A stretch of DNA of 64,000 nt from Platycnemis pennipes (GCA_933228895.1 OW121848.1:95127470-95191469); one strand, 5' to 3'; positions 50,601 through 58,810 are shown, numbered from the stretch's first letter. The notes: generated by a model from the letters alone, not told the origin. Translations and numbers: made by a program.

Positions 50601-53600
50601 AGTTATATATCGGCGCAGAAACTCATCGGGATTGCGACGCAAAAGTGCCAAAACAGCCTCAGAGTCAATCACACGATTGCGTTTATTCTCCACTGTGAGC
50701 AAACGCGGCACCCATCTTGCCAAAATTTTTTCACATCCAATTTTTCGTGCAAAATTGAAATGACTGTACCTTGCGATATGCCAATGGCCTCAACTATTAC
50801 GCGCACTTAGATTCGTCGATCACTTAAAATCATATCGTGGATTTTGTCAATCATTTCGGGGGTAGATGCTTCCAGCGGGCGTCCGGATCTGCATTCATCT
50901 TTTCTGGATGTACGGCCATGTTTAAACTCATTCACCCAATTGTAAACAGTTGCAAACACAGGAGCAGATGTGCCATGAACTTCCTCCTACTCAGCTTTAA
51001 TTTCTTTCGGCGTCATCCCTTACAAATACAAGTGTTTCATCACTGCTCGAAACTCACTTTTATCCATTTTTATAGACAAATGAAAGTAGTTTACTATAGT
51101 CGACGACAACAATGAAACTATGTCATGGATACACCTGAAACTCAAACAGTTGACTAGTTAGGAGTGCTGCTTACTGATAAAAATTCAATTTCGATATTAC
51201 GACCGCCATCTCTTAGATTTTCTAAGGACTTATTGACCGACCCTCGTATAACTACTCGCTGTATTCCTTATGTTAAGAAATTATTCCATCGATAGTTAAT
51301 GAAAACTGAATTATTATTTTTTGCATTCAGGCTCTATCTTTTACAATTAGTACCAGAACAGAGTTTCATACATGTATGTGTGTTTTCCATATTAAGTGAG
51401 TTTTTTTAATTTAGTCAAGTGTTTAAAAAATAGACATAATAAATCAAAATATAACTACGTGATTGTTTATTAGCCCCAAAAAAAGGTAGTAATGGAGAAA
51501 GGTGAGGCTGATTTGCATGACATTTCCGATTCAAGGATGTTTGTTACTTTAAAAGTTTGAGGGGAGGTTGAGTCATCAGGTTTGGGAGGGGGTGGGAGTT
51601 AGCCATCAAGCTTAAGGGGGGTGGGTTCCCCTGAGATAGTGTATTATCACTGTGTGTACTTCGCTATTATCATCTGACTCAGCAGGATGGCTATGAATTG
51701 TTACTTCCCAGTCCACAACATTATAATAAGGTTAGAATGAAGAGAATATTTACTTACTGTAGGAGTTGATATACCAGCATGGCAGCAAAAATGCAAAGAA
51801 GAAGAGCTGCCACTGAGAGACCAAAGAGAGCTCTGAGACACCAGTATAGAGCACCATGTATAACTTCACAATCTGATGTGTCTCCAAAGACAAAACGATG
51901 CTCATTAGCTGGATTGGGAGAAAAAAATTGAAGTCACATGTTAAACTGACCAAAAATACAATAAAAGCACCAAGAATTTTCACTACAAGGAAGAAAGAGC
52001 AGAATAACACATTTTTTGGCATTGAAAAATTAAAATAAGAATAATTAGACACAATCATAAATTAGGTAATACTGTGAAGCACCAAGGACATAAGCAGCTT
52101 CCCTCTCATCCCTGTAGCCACTACTAAAAGGAACTCCTTGAGTCCAAAGATATCTTATTTTGCTTCACTGTTTTTAGTCATTATTAATGAATCCAACTCC
52201 AGTAGGATGAATTCTGTTGAAGTATGTACAGAAATCCCTCAACATTCATTTATTTACCAACATCATACATTTCTTCAAACACAAATGCCAAAATAACTAG
52301 GTATTTAAAAATGTGTCAACAGTCTAACTGTACCTAGATTTATTAATTCATTTTAGAGCACAAATACTGACATTTGTCTAACAGCCAATTTGCCATTTTC
52401 AGTTAAATACATTCATAATTACTATCTGAAGCTCTTTCTTTTTCTCTGCATGTTGTCCATGATAAATATTCATGTTCTAATCTAAATGACTTAATATAAA
52501 AGATAAATGGTCATTTCTTTAACCATCCTTACAGAATACAATGTAAGCATGAATGACAGCTTCATTTAATTAATACCTGAATAGTTATTTATGGTGTTTT
52601 CTTTTTATTTGCAGTCAAATTGTAAGTATCTACAATACAAGTTTTTAAGTAATCCCTTCCATAAACCTATCATAATCCACTGCAAACAATGGTTCATTCA
52701 AAAGTACCAGCACGCTCGTTCAGTTTACAACTTGCATTGCATCCTAATATATATATGATCATCAGCAATGATGAAATACACTTCCCTCTAATGACACATG
52801 TGCCAATTAATGTCACAAAATTTCCACAAACCCTTCCTCCCATCTATGGATGTATATTCTTTTGAATTTTTTTTAAATATACCAACTGAAAAATGAGGAA
52901 ATTTGAAATGGTATAGGATGAGGAAATTTGAAATGATATGGATGAGGAAAGTTGATGATATCTTTACACTCATTACAGTGCTAAAAATAGTGCTTCTTAT
53001 GTATGTTTTCCACTTAATTAATGGATGGATGGTAATGATACTCAATGGAAATTTGGGGAAAAAACAGGTGCTTTGCACATGATTGAGGCATGAAATTGAA
53101 AAGTTATGATGCTTGAATCCCATGCAAGAGGAGTAACATATCAACTGTTAACCCTCTTAGTGCTAACCTTTCTCCTGGGGTGCTAGCAAGAAATGTGGAG
53201 GGTAATTTAATAATATGTAGCACCTTACGAAAAAGAACATTATGAAGCTATTGTTATAAATATCCAAATGAGGTTTTTTTTCCATTAATTAAGTAGAACT
53301 AACTAATAATGACAGAATTTTTTTACTCTGACTGAAAAATAAATGTTATTACTTGAGTGTCATAAAGCTGAACAATACATTGATATTGGGCCCATATATC
53401 GGCCCACCGCACTAAGAGGGTTATATTCATTTTTGATGGGTTTATCTCCCCTTCCAGTAAATAGATGGGTATCTATAACTTCCCCCTCTTGTAAAAACCC
53501 CATTTCTCTACATAAAGCTGCTCAACAGCTCCCCATTTCTTTTTCACCATCTACAAAAATCATGCTCTTTGTCTTCATCACCATTTCATCATAATTATAC

Positions 53601-55231
53601 CCACAAGTTATCTATATCTTCAATCCCCTTCTGAAGCCTTCTAGAATTTTCCATACATCCTAGTCTCCCTTGCATTACCCCACATTTCATTCATCTTGAT
53701 CTCAATTGGCCTTACCCTTAACATTCTTCTACATGCTCAGCCTTCAAAAACCAAAAATGATACTCATCAATATATATTGGTATATAATTGCATTGAACTT
53801 TCAGAAAATTGAGGAAAACTTGACAATAGTTGATTACCAATTCAATGAATCCATAAGTATCAACAATTCCGGGCATACAAAATTCTCAACATTGAATAAC
53901 CTTAAATAGTTATGGATAAATACACATGAACTTTATCAATAAGTATTAGCTAATTTATTTTAAAATGAGAATGACTATAAACTTTTACATGAGAAAGTAC
54001 ACATTTGAATGTATTTTCTCTGGAAAACTGGATGTGAATATTAAAAGAGTATTGAAATTAATGGTACCAACCGTCTTCTGCATATGATGTAGACGTTGGA
54101 GGAGGAGGAAGTGGTGGACCCGGATGGCGAATGTGTGGGTGGGAGTAACAGACACAAGTTCGGAGTCGCTGTGTGTACACACACTCCCGTAGGGTCTGCA
54201 AACGATTCATGTGCAGGACTGTTGTGGTGACTGTGACAGCAACACAGAGGGCAGCACATCCCAGCCAGCAGCCACCACTAACCTTCATCTGTTGAAATTT
54301 TTTTAAAATGAACCATTTGCCACCCACAATGAGTGTTGCATGGGCTGATTAGCATCAACTACAAATGCAGAATCAATGAGAAAATGAAAATATTGCCAAG
54401 AAAGTTTCCTAAAGTTTTTGTTACTCCAAACAGTCACAAAGCCATTCAGTCAGAAAACAATTCAAATACACCCACTCATTATGGGACACTCATCTGATAG
54501 GAAAGCCATTTATTTATCTAAGAACTAGGTGTAAAAGGCTGTTTGTGCTGCATACATTTCTCATTCGCATGACTATATGGCATGATATTATTCAAAAGAT
54601 AATCTACGCATTTGCTCATAAGTAATAAATTACATTTGAATGCCAACAGGATAAGGACTAATATCTTTCTGCAATTTCATATTCATGGTAGTAAAGCAAA
54701 AATACAAAATCCTTACTGTGGTCATAAATAGAACATTATAATAAGAAAATAAAAAGTACACACTGCCTTCCATGCAGGAAATGGCACCATTGAAGTCAAT
54801 GAGCTGATGAATAATCATTAGGAAAGATTTCCATTATTTTCTTAGTAATTGATGGTCAAAATAGTATTCCATCCTTAGCTTATTGATATGAATTTTGATT
54901 AAATGAAAGTTCTTTTAGCATGACATCAATAGTTCATAATTTATTGTACATATTATTTTATTTTTTATATTACTTTACTTTATTATGAATGCCTAATAGT
55001 AGTGTGAACTTCTTAGCGAAGAGCAAATTCAAGATAATTTATGAACATATCTTCAGATAAAATGAAGCATCTAATAATATAAGTAGAGGAAAAAATCAGT
55101 CCAAAATAAGTCCAAGATTGACAAGATACTGTAATAGCATAGTAAGTATCTCTGACCAAAACACTCACCAGGTAACCATAGCGATTTTTTCTACGAGCAA
55201 AACATGCGACGACCAAACCAGTCAAAATGAG
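26625..55231 (-). CDS. Multi-span membrane protein with PPPY-containing cytoplasmic tail, FAM189/ENTREP-like (join of 7 exons, 5' end missing)
   Basis: Seven exons join without a break to give 774 codons plus stop. Membrane segments are at LILTGLVVACFA, CWLGCAALCVAVTVTTTV and ALFGLSVAALLLCIFAAML; a further N-terminal span is expected in a missing upstream exon. The pattern LTG..., then a long span followed by an RTCVCYS segment, then DCEVIHGALYWCLRALFG and a last span, parallels the four-span region of human FAM189/ENTREP proteins, as recalled rather than aligned. After the last span come HHERKKTYWEQLELRCRHLY, a Pro-rich stretch, a Cys cluster (CGCHNEECRECAEERNCC), GPPPPYPQP with a PPPY motif, and a His-rich and acidic/Gly-rich tail. 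Known family members use PPxY motifs to bind WW-domain ubiquitin ligases such as ITCH in endosomal trafficking; the same role here is inference. The gene model is strong, the family name moderate. Confidence 0.75.
27569..27919 (-). other. Intron of the FAM189-like gene, unassigned part
   Basis: AT-rich intron DNA between the last exon and the Gypsy fragment. No feature recognised. Confidence 0.5.
27920..28451 (+). pseudogene. Broken integrase region of a Gypsy-type LTR retrotransposon
   Basis: The piece starts LLWGDRVVIPSDI and runs into VHEGHPGIVRAKMLCREC, the H2C2 zinc-binding segment upstream of a retroelement integrase. It then jumps directly after WWPD, through a stop, to RVHIDLFE and SKWVHVWMM, the integrase core with its first Asp. 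The second Asp is in MSDNGPPFNS. The catalytic Glu region and C-terminus are lost. The intervening core between the zinc site and first Asp is deleted. A polypurine stretch (CAGGGAGAG) directly precedes the LTR. The copy is dead and lies antisense to the host gene in its intron. Confidence 0.7.
28452..28690 (+). repeat. LTR (3') of the Gypsy-type fragment
   Basis: The LTR begins TGTTCTGTATTC just after a polypurine tract and ends ATTACAACA, giving TG...CA ends and 239 bp. AATAAA-like hexamers are at about 28620 and 28676. The matching 5' LTR is absent, so identity between LTRs cannot be used for dating. Confidence 0.6.
28767..30401 (-). mobile_element. pogo/Tigger-type DNA transposon, internally deleted
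   Basis: The terminal inverted repeats start CAGTTGAGCATCTTTAATCC (left) and CAGTTGAGCACCCTTAATCC (right, inverse complement), flanked by TA on both sides (28765-28766, 30402-30403). That is the target-site duplication of the Tc1/mariner/pogo superfamily. On the reverse strand about 30000-29850 encodes QQHKTLTIAEKVQVVKKLD and GSSTV, the CENP-B-type N-terminal helix-turn-helix. The frame at 29572-29324 gives an acidic C-terminal tail. The DDE catalytic centre is missing, so it is non-autonomous. Confidence 0.8.
29324..30000 (-). pseudogene. Remnant of pogo/Tigger transposase
   Basis: The N-terminal HTH segment has one in-frame stop (GSSTV-stop-HIKKLKEKN). The C-terminal piece of 82 codons ends EMVINNNKSEWG. 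The intervening DDE domain is not found. The gene is not functional. Confidence 0.6.
30932..31279 (-). CDS. FAM189-like gene, exon with PPPY motif
   Basis: The acceptor is GTGAGTCAG before 31279 (reverse strand), chosen because it alone restores the phase with the previous exon's single G; TAG and GAG acceptors a few bases upstream do not. The donor is CTAG/GTAATG after 30932. It encodes PQDNERSSHQFSPDSQYG, a Pro/Ser-rich stretch, SALDDLHISNMPPYTYLWG and GPPPPYPQPTSR. The PPPY is a predicted WW-domain ligand. Confidence 0.8.
31280..32439 (-). other. Intron of the FAM189-like gene, unassigned part
   Basis: AT-rich intron sequence; short frames at 31442-31895 show no known domain. Confidence 0.5.
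32440..33955 (+). mobile_element. 5'-truncated non-LTR retrotransposon with broken reverse transcriptase
   Basis: Translation across several frame breaks gives reverse transcriptase motifs in order: MDKASGIDDIPTELIKKAG, NIIFPIPKKKKAEKCKHLR with TISL, DEDQFGFRKSKGTREAI, VAFVDLEKAFDNVDW, RKGVRQGCPLSP, and LQFADDIALIAE with the catalytic DD. The tail RRWDNLIGHILRHDGL and the NRRVEWRAASNQS region follow. Stops (for example after TRII and after YND) and indels make it dead. It is antisense to the host gene in an intron. The endonuclease region is absent; clade not assigned. Confidence 0.85.
34216..36600 (-). mobile_element. Internally deleted piggyBac-family element with palindromic termini
   Basis: The ends read CCTCCCTACTTGGGGTC (left, about 34221) and, inverse complement, CCCTCCCTACCTACCTGGGG (right, ending near 36600). 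Each end carries a palindrome of the form TGGGGTC-5-TGACCCCA (34234-34253, 36567-36586), with a third copy at 36399-36418. No intact TTAA target duplication is seen. The right end is 48 bp from the splice donor of the exon at 36649-36836. Confidence 0.65.
34551..35453 (-). pseudogene. Remnant of piggyBac-family transposase
   Basis: The N-terminus MAVFRVKFAPGYSENK starts at 35453, followed by an acidic stretch and WDAIEPKSTGKN, the usual N-terminal piggyBac layout. The sequence then jumps to REVISYYNCAKFGVHTVDQ, corresponding to the conserved block around the third catalytic Asp. WPLAIFFVIVDLAGINTY follows, and then a C-terminal Cys-rich segment starting RCSICPRKR. The first two catalytic Asp regions are deleted, and several stops and frameshifts break the rest. 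Confidence 0.65.
36649..36836 (-). CDS. FAM189-like gene, 188-bp exon
   Basis: The acceptor is GCTATTCAAG before 36836 (reverse strand); the first base completes Arg. The donor is CTTG/GTTGTG after 36649. It encodes YWSSRVGNLYSPNPEDAVGQ, then a hydrophilic stretch to RFEPFLG. No domain is recognised; it is part of the predicted cytoplasmic tail. Confidence 0.75.
37054..37588. mobile_element. MITE-like element, copy 1
   Basis: The terminal inverted repeats are AATGGGGTCGTTTACC (37054) and, inverse complement from the right end, AATGGGGGCGTTTACTC. The 535-bp interior is nearly identical over most of its length to the copy at 60462-60923. It has an extra block of about 80-100 bp at roughly 37337-37420 that the other copy lacks. 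There is no transposase frame. It sits in an intron of the FAM189-like gene. Superfamily unknown. Confidence 0.7.
37589..38696 (-). other. Intron of the FAM189-like gene, unassigned part
   Basis: AT-rich sequence between the MITE-like element and the next exon. No feature recognised. Confidence 0.5.
38697..39110 (-). CDS. FAM189-like gene, exon following the last membrane span
   Basis: The acceptor is TTTTATTTTTACAG before 39110 (reverse strand) and the donor is GACAG/GTTGGT after 38697. It enters in phase 2, completing His, and leaves in phase 2. It encodes HERKKTYWEQLELRCRHLYP, the juxtamembrane segment, then a Pro/Ala-rich stretch, the Cys cluster CGCHNEECRECAEERNCC and a His/Arg/Ser-rich end (WESMDDR). 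Confidence 0.85.
39803..39830 (+). repeat. GA microsatellite
   Basis: A short (GA)n run inside the 3' part of the piggyBac element. Confidence 0.8.
39832..40824. other. Non-coding 3' part of the piggyBac element
   Basis: About 1 kb between the microsatellite and the transposase stop. A short + strand frame ends LDSYDESPEWK at 40004 but is not a recognised domain. It could be cargo or a nested insertion; nothing supports a gene. Confidence 0.4.
40825..42592 (-). pseudogene. piggyBac transposase (DDE_Tnp_1_7 type), disrupted by three single-base frameshifts
   Basis: The start is Met 42592 (MSRRVFNVNN), followed by an acidic N-terminus, a WNCLITDEMLAIIV..TKQY block, IKSFIGLLYLAGAYR, and NINRFKTLIRCVRFDD. 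Catalytic Asp 1 is in VTFDEMLPGFRGKCPFRQYI, Asp 2 in VRADNCTD and Asp 3 in GGVDTVDK. The C-terminus has a Cys-rich zinc-type segment (RRRCSTC...YECKKFQTPICLSH...MICDRC) and ends at 40825. The frame shifts near 41885 (T run), near 41700 and in an A9 run at 41343-41351, where one base is missing. No other in-frame stop was noticed. All three Asp are present, so the copy is young, or the shifts are assembly errors. Confidence 0.88.
42997..44040 (-). other. Intron of the FAM189-like gene, unassigned part
   Basis: Short frames at 42967-43326 and 43342-43647 on the reverse strand show no known domain. No feature recognised. Confidence 0.5.
44047..44124. repeat. Tandem duplication, about 39 bp twice
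   Basis: 44047-44086 and 44087-44124 both read CTATAATAACTAT, a T run, CAATTTGTTTTTAAATAACCA, with a 2-base length difference. Confidence 0.85.
44340..44680. repeat. Diverged tandem duplication, unit about 200 bp
   Basis: Two blocks share GTTTTTACA(T/C)CGAC, C(T/C)CCCAAACCCCT, ACT AAA-rich text, GAGACTTTCTA-like and TTTTCTAATTTTTAAACCC-like stretches at an offset of about 198 bp. They are substantially diverged. No gene is associated. Confidence 0.5.
44681..46534 (-). other. Intron of the FAM189-like gene, unassigned part
   Basis: AT-rich; a stretch at about 45965-46135 repeats the word TTAGGCA several times (AGGCATTTTTAGGC, AGGCATTTTAGGC), likely an old repeat. No coding feature recognised. 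Confidence 0.45.
46742..46780. repeat. 9-bp tandem repeat, about four units
   Basis: GTGTGAACC is repeated three times and then varied (ATGTGAACT). It follows a short GAGAGAGA run. Confidence 0.85.
47180..47875 (+). mobile_element. Penelope-like element 3' end with GIY-YIG nuclease remnant
   Basis: The frame 47240-47554 reads NTLGKRLINSK upstream, then SGVHKLECQGCHSFYIRQTG, RSVLVRTKEH, FTLHLLETGHQCDF and IDALEQREI. This is the GIY-YIG endonuclease order of Penelope-like elements, with the usual YIGQTGR changed to YIRQTGR and the GIY motif worn (GVH). The reverse transcriptase is absent (5' truncated). The 3' UTR has a C run and ends GAAGATGGCGTAACTGCTGAAACTGG..AAATAAAAGTGTGG. It is inserted in the hAT element. 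Confidence 0.75.
47606..47639 (+). repeat. Poly(C) run, 34 bases
   Basis: An uninterrupted run of C in the 3' UTR of the Penelope-like fragment. Its length in the assembly may be unreliable. Confidence 0.9.
49023..49034. repeat. Target-site duplication of the SINE (left)
   Basis: GATGTTACTACT, repeated exactly at 49371-49382 on the other side of the SINE. Confidence 0.9.
49035..49370 (-). mobile_element. tRNA-derived SINE, full length, with 12-bp target duplication
   Basis: Read on the reverse strand it begins GGGGATCGGGTTGGTGTGG. A box-A-like GTGGCTAGAGTACT and box B GGTTCGATTCCC follow. The body has CCGTCCGTCGGATGGGACG, TTTCGTTAAGAGTAGGC and GGCGCAAATGACCTCAGC. It ends in an (AACC)n tail (GGTTGGTTGG on the + strand). 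GATGTTACTACT flanks it exactly on both sides. At 336 bp it is the best copy of the family in the window and splits the hAT remnant. Confidence 0.9.
49956..51246 (-). mobile_element. mariner-family DNA transposon
   Basis: The inverted terminal repeats are CGAGGGTCGGTCAATAAG (left) and the same from the right end (inverse of CTTATTGACCGACCCTCG), flanked by TA at 49954-49955 and 51247-51248. The 1291-bp length is standard. It carries one broken transposase on the reverse strand. It is nested in the right part of the hAT element. Confidence 0.93.
49966..51067 (-). pseudogene. mariner transposase, dead
   Basis: The start is Met 51067 (MDKSEFRAVMKHLYL). The HTH region includes TVYNWVNEFKHGRTS. Catalytic residues are visible: VDETWIHYY, HQDNARVHT and SPDLAPSDYFLFPD, with 34 residues between the second and third Asp (D34D). 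Stops lie in the N-terminal part (after KHLYL, in KAE-stop-EEVHG and after SDRRI), and a TAG follows YFLFPD. Single-base losses occur near 50725 (A run before the ARWVPRLL block) and near 50545. The end overlaps the left terminal repeat. Confidence 0.9.
51758..51908 (-). CDS. FAM189-like gene, exon with the last membrane span
   Basis: The acceptor is TCTCCCAATCCAG before 51908 (reverse strand) and the donor is CTACA/GTAAGT after 51758. It encodes NEHRFVFGDTSDCEVIHG, ALYWCLRALFGLSVAALLL and CIFAAMLVYQLL. The first CT completes Ala with the G of the previous exon. The span is about 22 residues. The other forward frame over this exon contains no conserved motif. Confidence 0.88.
51909..54071 (-). 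other. Intron of the FAM189-like gene
   Basis: A 2.2-kb intron. A tandem repeat is at 52892-52954; otherwise no recognised feature. Confidence 0.6.
52892..52954. repeat. Short tandem repeat, unit about 25 bp
   Basis: GATGAGGAAATTTGAAATG-type units repeat about two and a half times with small changes. Confidence 0.8.
54072..54288 (-). CDS. FAM189-like gene, exon with a membrane span and Cys segment
   Basis: The acceptor is AAATTTCAACAG before 54288 (reverse strand) and the donor is GACG/GTTGGT after 54072. It enters in phase 0 with Met and leaves in phase 1. It encodes MKVSGGCWLGCAALCVAV, completing a long span, then HMNRLQTLRECVYTQRLRT, CVCYSHPHIRHPG and a Pro-rich end (PPLPPPPTSTSYAEDG). 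Confidence 0.85.
54289..55168 (-). other. Intron of the FAM189-like gene, 880 bp
   Basis: AT-rich; no feature recognised. Confidence 0.6.
55169..55231 (-). CDS. FAM189-like gene, 63-bp exon with part of a membrane span
   Basis: The acceptor is ACTTTTTTGCAG before 55231 (reverse strand) and the donor is CTG/GTGAGT after 55169. It is exactly 21 codons, phase 0 at both ends: LILTGLVVACFARRKNRYGY plus Leu. It is the first exon of the gene that could be supported; the start codon and first span must lie in an upstream exon. Confidence 0.82.
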
Positions 55232-56899
55232 CTGCAAAAAAGTAAAGAATATAAATATCAATTTGATGGCATAAAGGTAATTCACAGTAAAATTTCACAG
55301 CAAAATATGATTTATTGTCTTACAATACTATAATTGAACAAAAGTTACATACCTACTTATTTCAACTACATTCACTTGATATTTCACTAACTTTAGCATC
55401 CAAGCAAACATGTATTATCTCTACAAATAAGATGTAACAGATTTAAGAATTCAATATTTTCACTATCCATGACTGATTACTGCATAAACAATGTTATTCT
55501 GACTTTCAGGAGAAAAGAAAAATTATACAAAAGAATAGGTGTATGCATAAGTTCATAAAAGGTGAATAGCATTTAATTTCAACATGAAACGTAAATAGCA
55601 ATAAAAACTTCATTTAGCCAATTGCCATTGAGGGAGAACCACGAGGGTCTGGGCACAAATGTTTGGTATACCTGTCAAAAGTTCATGGTTCACTACTAAA
55701 TGATAGCATGGAAGGAGGAATAGTGAGGGAAGAGAAAGAAGTGAAGGTCGAAAACGGATGAGGGATTGGGGGGGCAACAATGAATAAATGAATCTAGCTC
55801 TACTTTAAGCCAAGACATTGGTAGAGGTAGAAAATATGTTAATTTTACATCCTAATCATCCACAAAGTGACAAAGTGGGTTATTACATTCTCAAAAGCAC
55901 TCCCCCATTTTTGAATTCTCAAAATTTTATCAATGAAGGAAGTAATTCCAAAAGTATTTCTTGAAAAACTCAAACTTTTACAAAATACCAGAATTAAACA
56001 CACTAGTAACATATGCTTCAATGAATCAATTATCATCATCAAGAGGTGAATAGTAGTGCTGGACATTCTCTATTTATACCAGCCAACAACCTGGGGTAGG
56101 AGGGGGTGGCTGGAAACAAATATTCATTGATAAATGTGACTCCAGGGTCATGTATCCCCTTTAATATTTCCAGAATAATTACAGTGTATGGATGTGCTTA
56201 CTGTGTAATACTCAGGGACTGGGATCCTACTCTCTCGCAATAACAAAGATTGGTTGGCATACCATTGATATTCGCTCTTTGGAATCATCTCCTGACCCTT
56301 TACCACTGCCAATTCCAGACCTTTCGTTGGATGTAAGCAGTGGCATGGGAGGATAACTATTGGGAAAACCAAAAATATAATGCTGAGGATTTTAGGAAAA
56401 GGAATCTTACAGAGGGGAAGAAATGGAACATAAGGAGGTCACGGCAAGCAACTGAGTCTACTAGCCCCAAGTGCAATGGGGTTTCAGAATTGAGATCGCA
56501 GGGCAAGAACATTGGCCTATATGGTGTTAGAATAGAAATGTTCCTAAAATATAAGAGGAGCAAAGAGGCCTATGAAAACTTATTCTGCATAATTAATATA
56601 ATCATGAGATATAATTGAAAGTTTCTGGCAAGATATGCTTTCACAGAACATATGCTGCTTATTCATGGATTTAAATTAGTTAGATTGATAAGCAATACGC
56701 ATAAAAATGTAAGCATTTTCAATGAATAAAAGTGACAATTGAAATTTAATCACTGACCTAAGACACACATATTAACACTATTTATTCGTGGTAATCTCCA
56801 TGTTGAAGAAAGTGAAAATCTAAAACTGAAAGCTCTACTCCAACAATATGATGGAAATTTGCTTTACAACTAGATTACATTATGGTCAGGGAAAGATCT
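55232..56899 (-). other. Upstream intron of the FAM189-like gene, unassigned part
   Basis: No exon with the expected first membrane span was found. A frame at 56148-56372 (reverse) ends next to a donor-like GTAAGC but lacks a span or homology. The + strand at 56340-56620 may be the start of the LINE that follows. Confidence 0.4.
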
Positions 56900-58425
56900 A
56901 ATAACAGTGTGAATAACTAACATAGCTTACCAGGTACAGATGCAGAATCTGATAATAATATGGTAGAGATGAAATGTGAGGTAAAATTAAAAATAATATA
57001 AAGATGAAAGAGATTAAAGAAGTTCCATGTAGAGGCCCTGATTGGAACAAAGCAGAGGGGATATCAAGAGTTTGTGGGCAGATGCATGGAGGAAGAGAAA
57101 GAAAGAGGAACAGATGAGGAAGGGTGGGTAAAAATAAGGAAGGGGATAAAGGGAGCAGCTGAGAAAACAATTGGAATAGTAGATGTATTGAGAATCAAGA
57201 AACCATGGGTACAAGCAGAAATGATGGAGAAAATTGGGGAAAGAAGGAACTGGAGAAATGTAAACTCAGAGTAGATAGAAGATGATATAAATAATAGACT
57301 AGAATTAGGAAAAAAATAATAGACTTAGAGGAGAGACATTGAGAGGGATAGAACAGTGGTGGAGTTAGCAATGTGAGGAGGTTGAGAGGTTCAAGAGAGA
57401 AGGAGACAAATGTGTCCTATACTCAAAGGTTTGAATTTTGTCAGGAATCAAGAAAGGGGAAACAGTACCATTCATCAAGGTATGATGGGAAATGCAGTAA
57501 TGGAATCAGATGACATTCTGTGTAAGTGGGAGCAATTTGTGAAAGAACTAACTGTATGATAATGAAAATAAGTCAAGGGCTTGGACATTGAAAAGGAAAA
57601 TTGCATAGATAAAGATGAGATGGGACTAGGACTATTATATAGTGAGATAGAGAAGGCATTGCGAGAAATGAAGGCAAGTAGCATCCCATCTGAATTACTG
57701 AAGAACATAATAAGATGTGGATGAGAGAGATTTTATGGGCTTTTTTGTCTATCTTAATTTCACTTTCACTACTAGGATTCAAACTTGGGCCCTCTGGATA
57801 ACCAGTGTTCAATTAGCATACCAACATGATTCCCAATTTTCTTTCTTTGCATCTTCCAAGACCATAATAAATTCTTCACTAACCCCCTAAAAGGCTTTAC
57901 GTGTAACCAATTAAGTAATGGTGTTTAAGAAAAATTAATGTGCTAAAAAATGGTAAATAAAATCTTGGTAGAAGTCAAGAAGATGTACAAGGAGGAAATT
58001 TCACTGGAGGATTTTGTAAAAACTGCACTGATATCTAAACAGAAAAAGATGGTAACAGTGAAATGTGAAGACTAGAGGATGATAAGATTGATATCTCATG
58101 CAGCAATGTTCATGCTTAGAATCATCAACAGAAAGATAGAAAATTGAGGAAATGAATTTCTAGGTGAGCATCAGTTTGGGTTTCAAAAGGGGAGGGTTAC
58201 TTGAGGTGTGACTGCAGTAATAATAATACTGGTGGAAAGTAATTTAAAATATAACCAGAGGGTATGTGTCTGCTTTGTTCATTTGAAAAGGTGATCAACA
58301 GAGTGAGGTGGGAAAAGATAATGGAAATATCGTGGAAGATTGGAGTAGACTGGAGTGGCAGGAGACAGATCTGGGATATATACTATAGAATATCAAGTTG
58401 CTCTGCCATTCCAATAGATTCTGGG
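56900..58425 (+). mobile_element. Decayed non-LTR retrotransposon
   Basis: Motifs on the + strand, with many stops: EKIGERRNWRNVNSE, a stretch equivalent to the linker between endonuclease and reverse transcriptase, then LISHAAMFMLRIINRKIEN, EFLGEHQFGFQKGR, VCVCFVHLKR and IGVDWSGRR. These match reverse transcriptase blocks of the same broad LINE type as 32.4 kb, but this copy is older. The catalytic ADD box is not reached: at about 58426 it is cut by another element. Confidence 0.65.
57737..57835 (-). mobile_element. SINE head fragment
   Basis: The reverse strand reads GGGAATCATGTTGGTATGC..CCAGAGGGCCCAAGTTTGAATCC, matching the tRNA-like head of the SINE family (GAGGGCCC then box B). It is inserted in the decayed LINE. 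Confidence 0.6.
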
Positions 58426-58810
58426 ATCACCTTGTGAAGGAAGCCATTGAAATCAGGCTGAAAACCAATAATTTAAATCAGAATTCAGGTTATTCTCTGA
58501 GTTACACTTGGAAACCCATATTGAAAACCATGAAGATGATGAGACTGAGCAGCCAATTGGAGACGACACCCAACCGATCCCACAACACCGACCAGTCAGA
58601 AGTCACTTGACCGCTGATTTTGACTGTATATAAGGAGGCCAAAAATGCAACTTTCGACATCCTTAGCCCCGAGGACGATGAACGAGTCATTCATCAAAAT
58701 GTTGGCGACGATGGAAGCCCTGACCTGGTGGAGATCCCGAGAGCTCTACATTCAGTCTATACGCTGGGAAAGCACCAGATCCAATTCAATATTTATGTTA
58801 GTTAAAATTA
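58426..58810 (+). mobile_element. 3' end of a Penelope-like element
   Basis: The frame 58425-58610 reads HLVKEAIEIRLKTNNLNQNS then GYSLSYTWKPIL, the conserved C-terminal end of Penelope-like ORFs. It is followed by a 3' UTR with TATATAAGGAGGCC and the stem-like CCCCGAGGACGATGAACGAG. Only the tail is present, inserted into the LINE. Confidence 0.6.

Larger units (their letters stand above)
46535..51633 (+). mobile_element. hAT-superfamily DNA transposon, decayed, with three nested insertions
   Basis: The ends are CAGGGGTTCCCATGGGGG (46535) and, inverse complement at 51633, CAGGGGAACCCACCCCCC. Flanks AGATAGC (46528-46534) and AGATAGT (51634-51640) fit a worn 8-bp-type target duplication. The interior holds pieces of hAT transposase on the + strand. 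Inside it lie a Penelope-like fragment, a SINE with its own exact target duplication and a mariner with TA duplication. Removing these leaves about 2.8 kb, a normal hAT length. Confidence 0.65.

Noticed and set aside
50447..51115. Forward-strand frames of 76-92 codons
   Set aside because: They are shadows of the mariner transposase.
56148..56372. Possible upstream exon of the minus-strand gene, next to a GTAAGC donor-like site
   Set aside because: The translation (ELAVVKGQEMIPKSEYQW) lacks the expected membrane span and its phase does not join to the exon at 55231.
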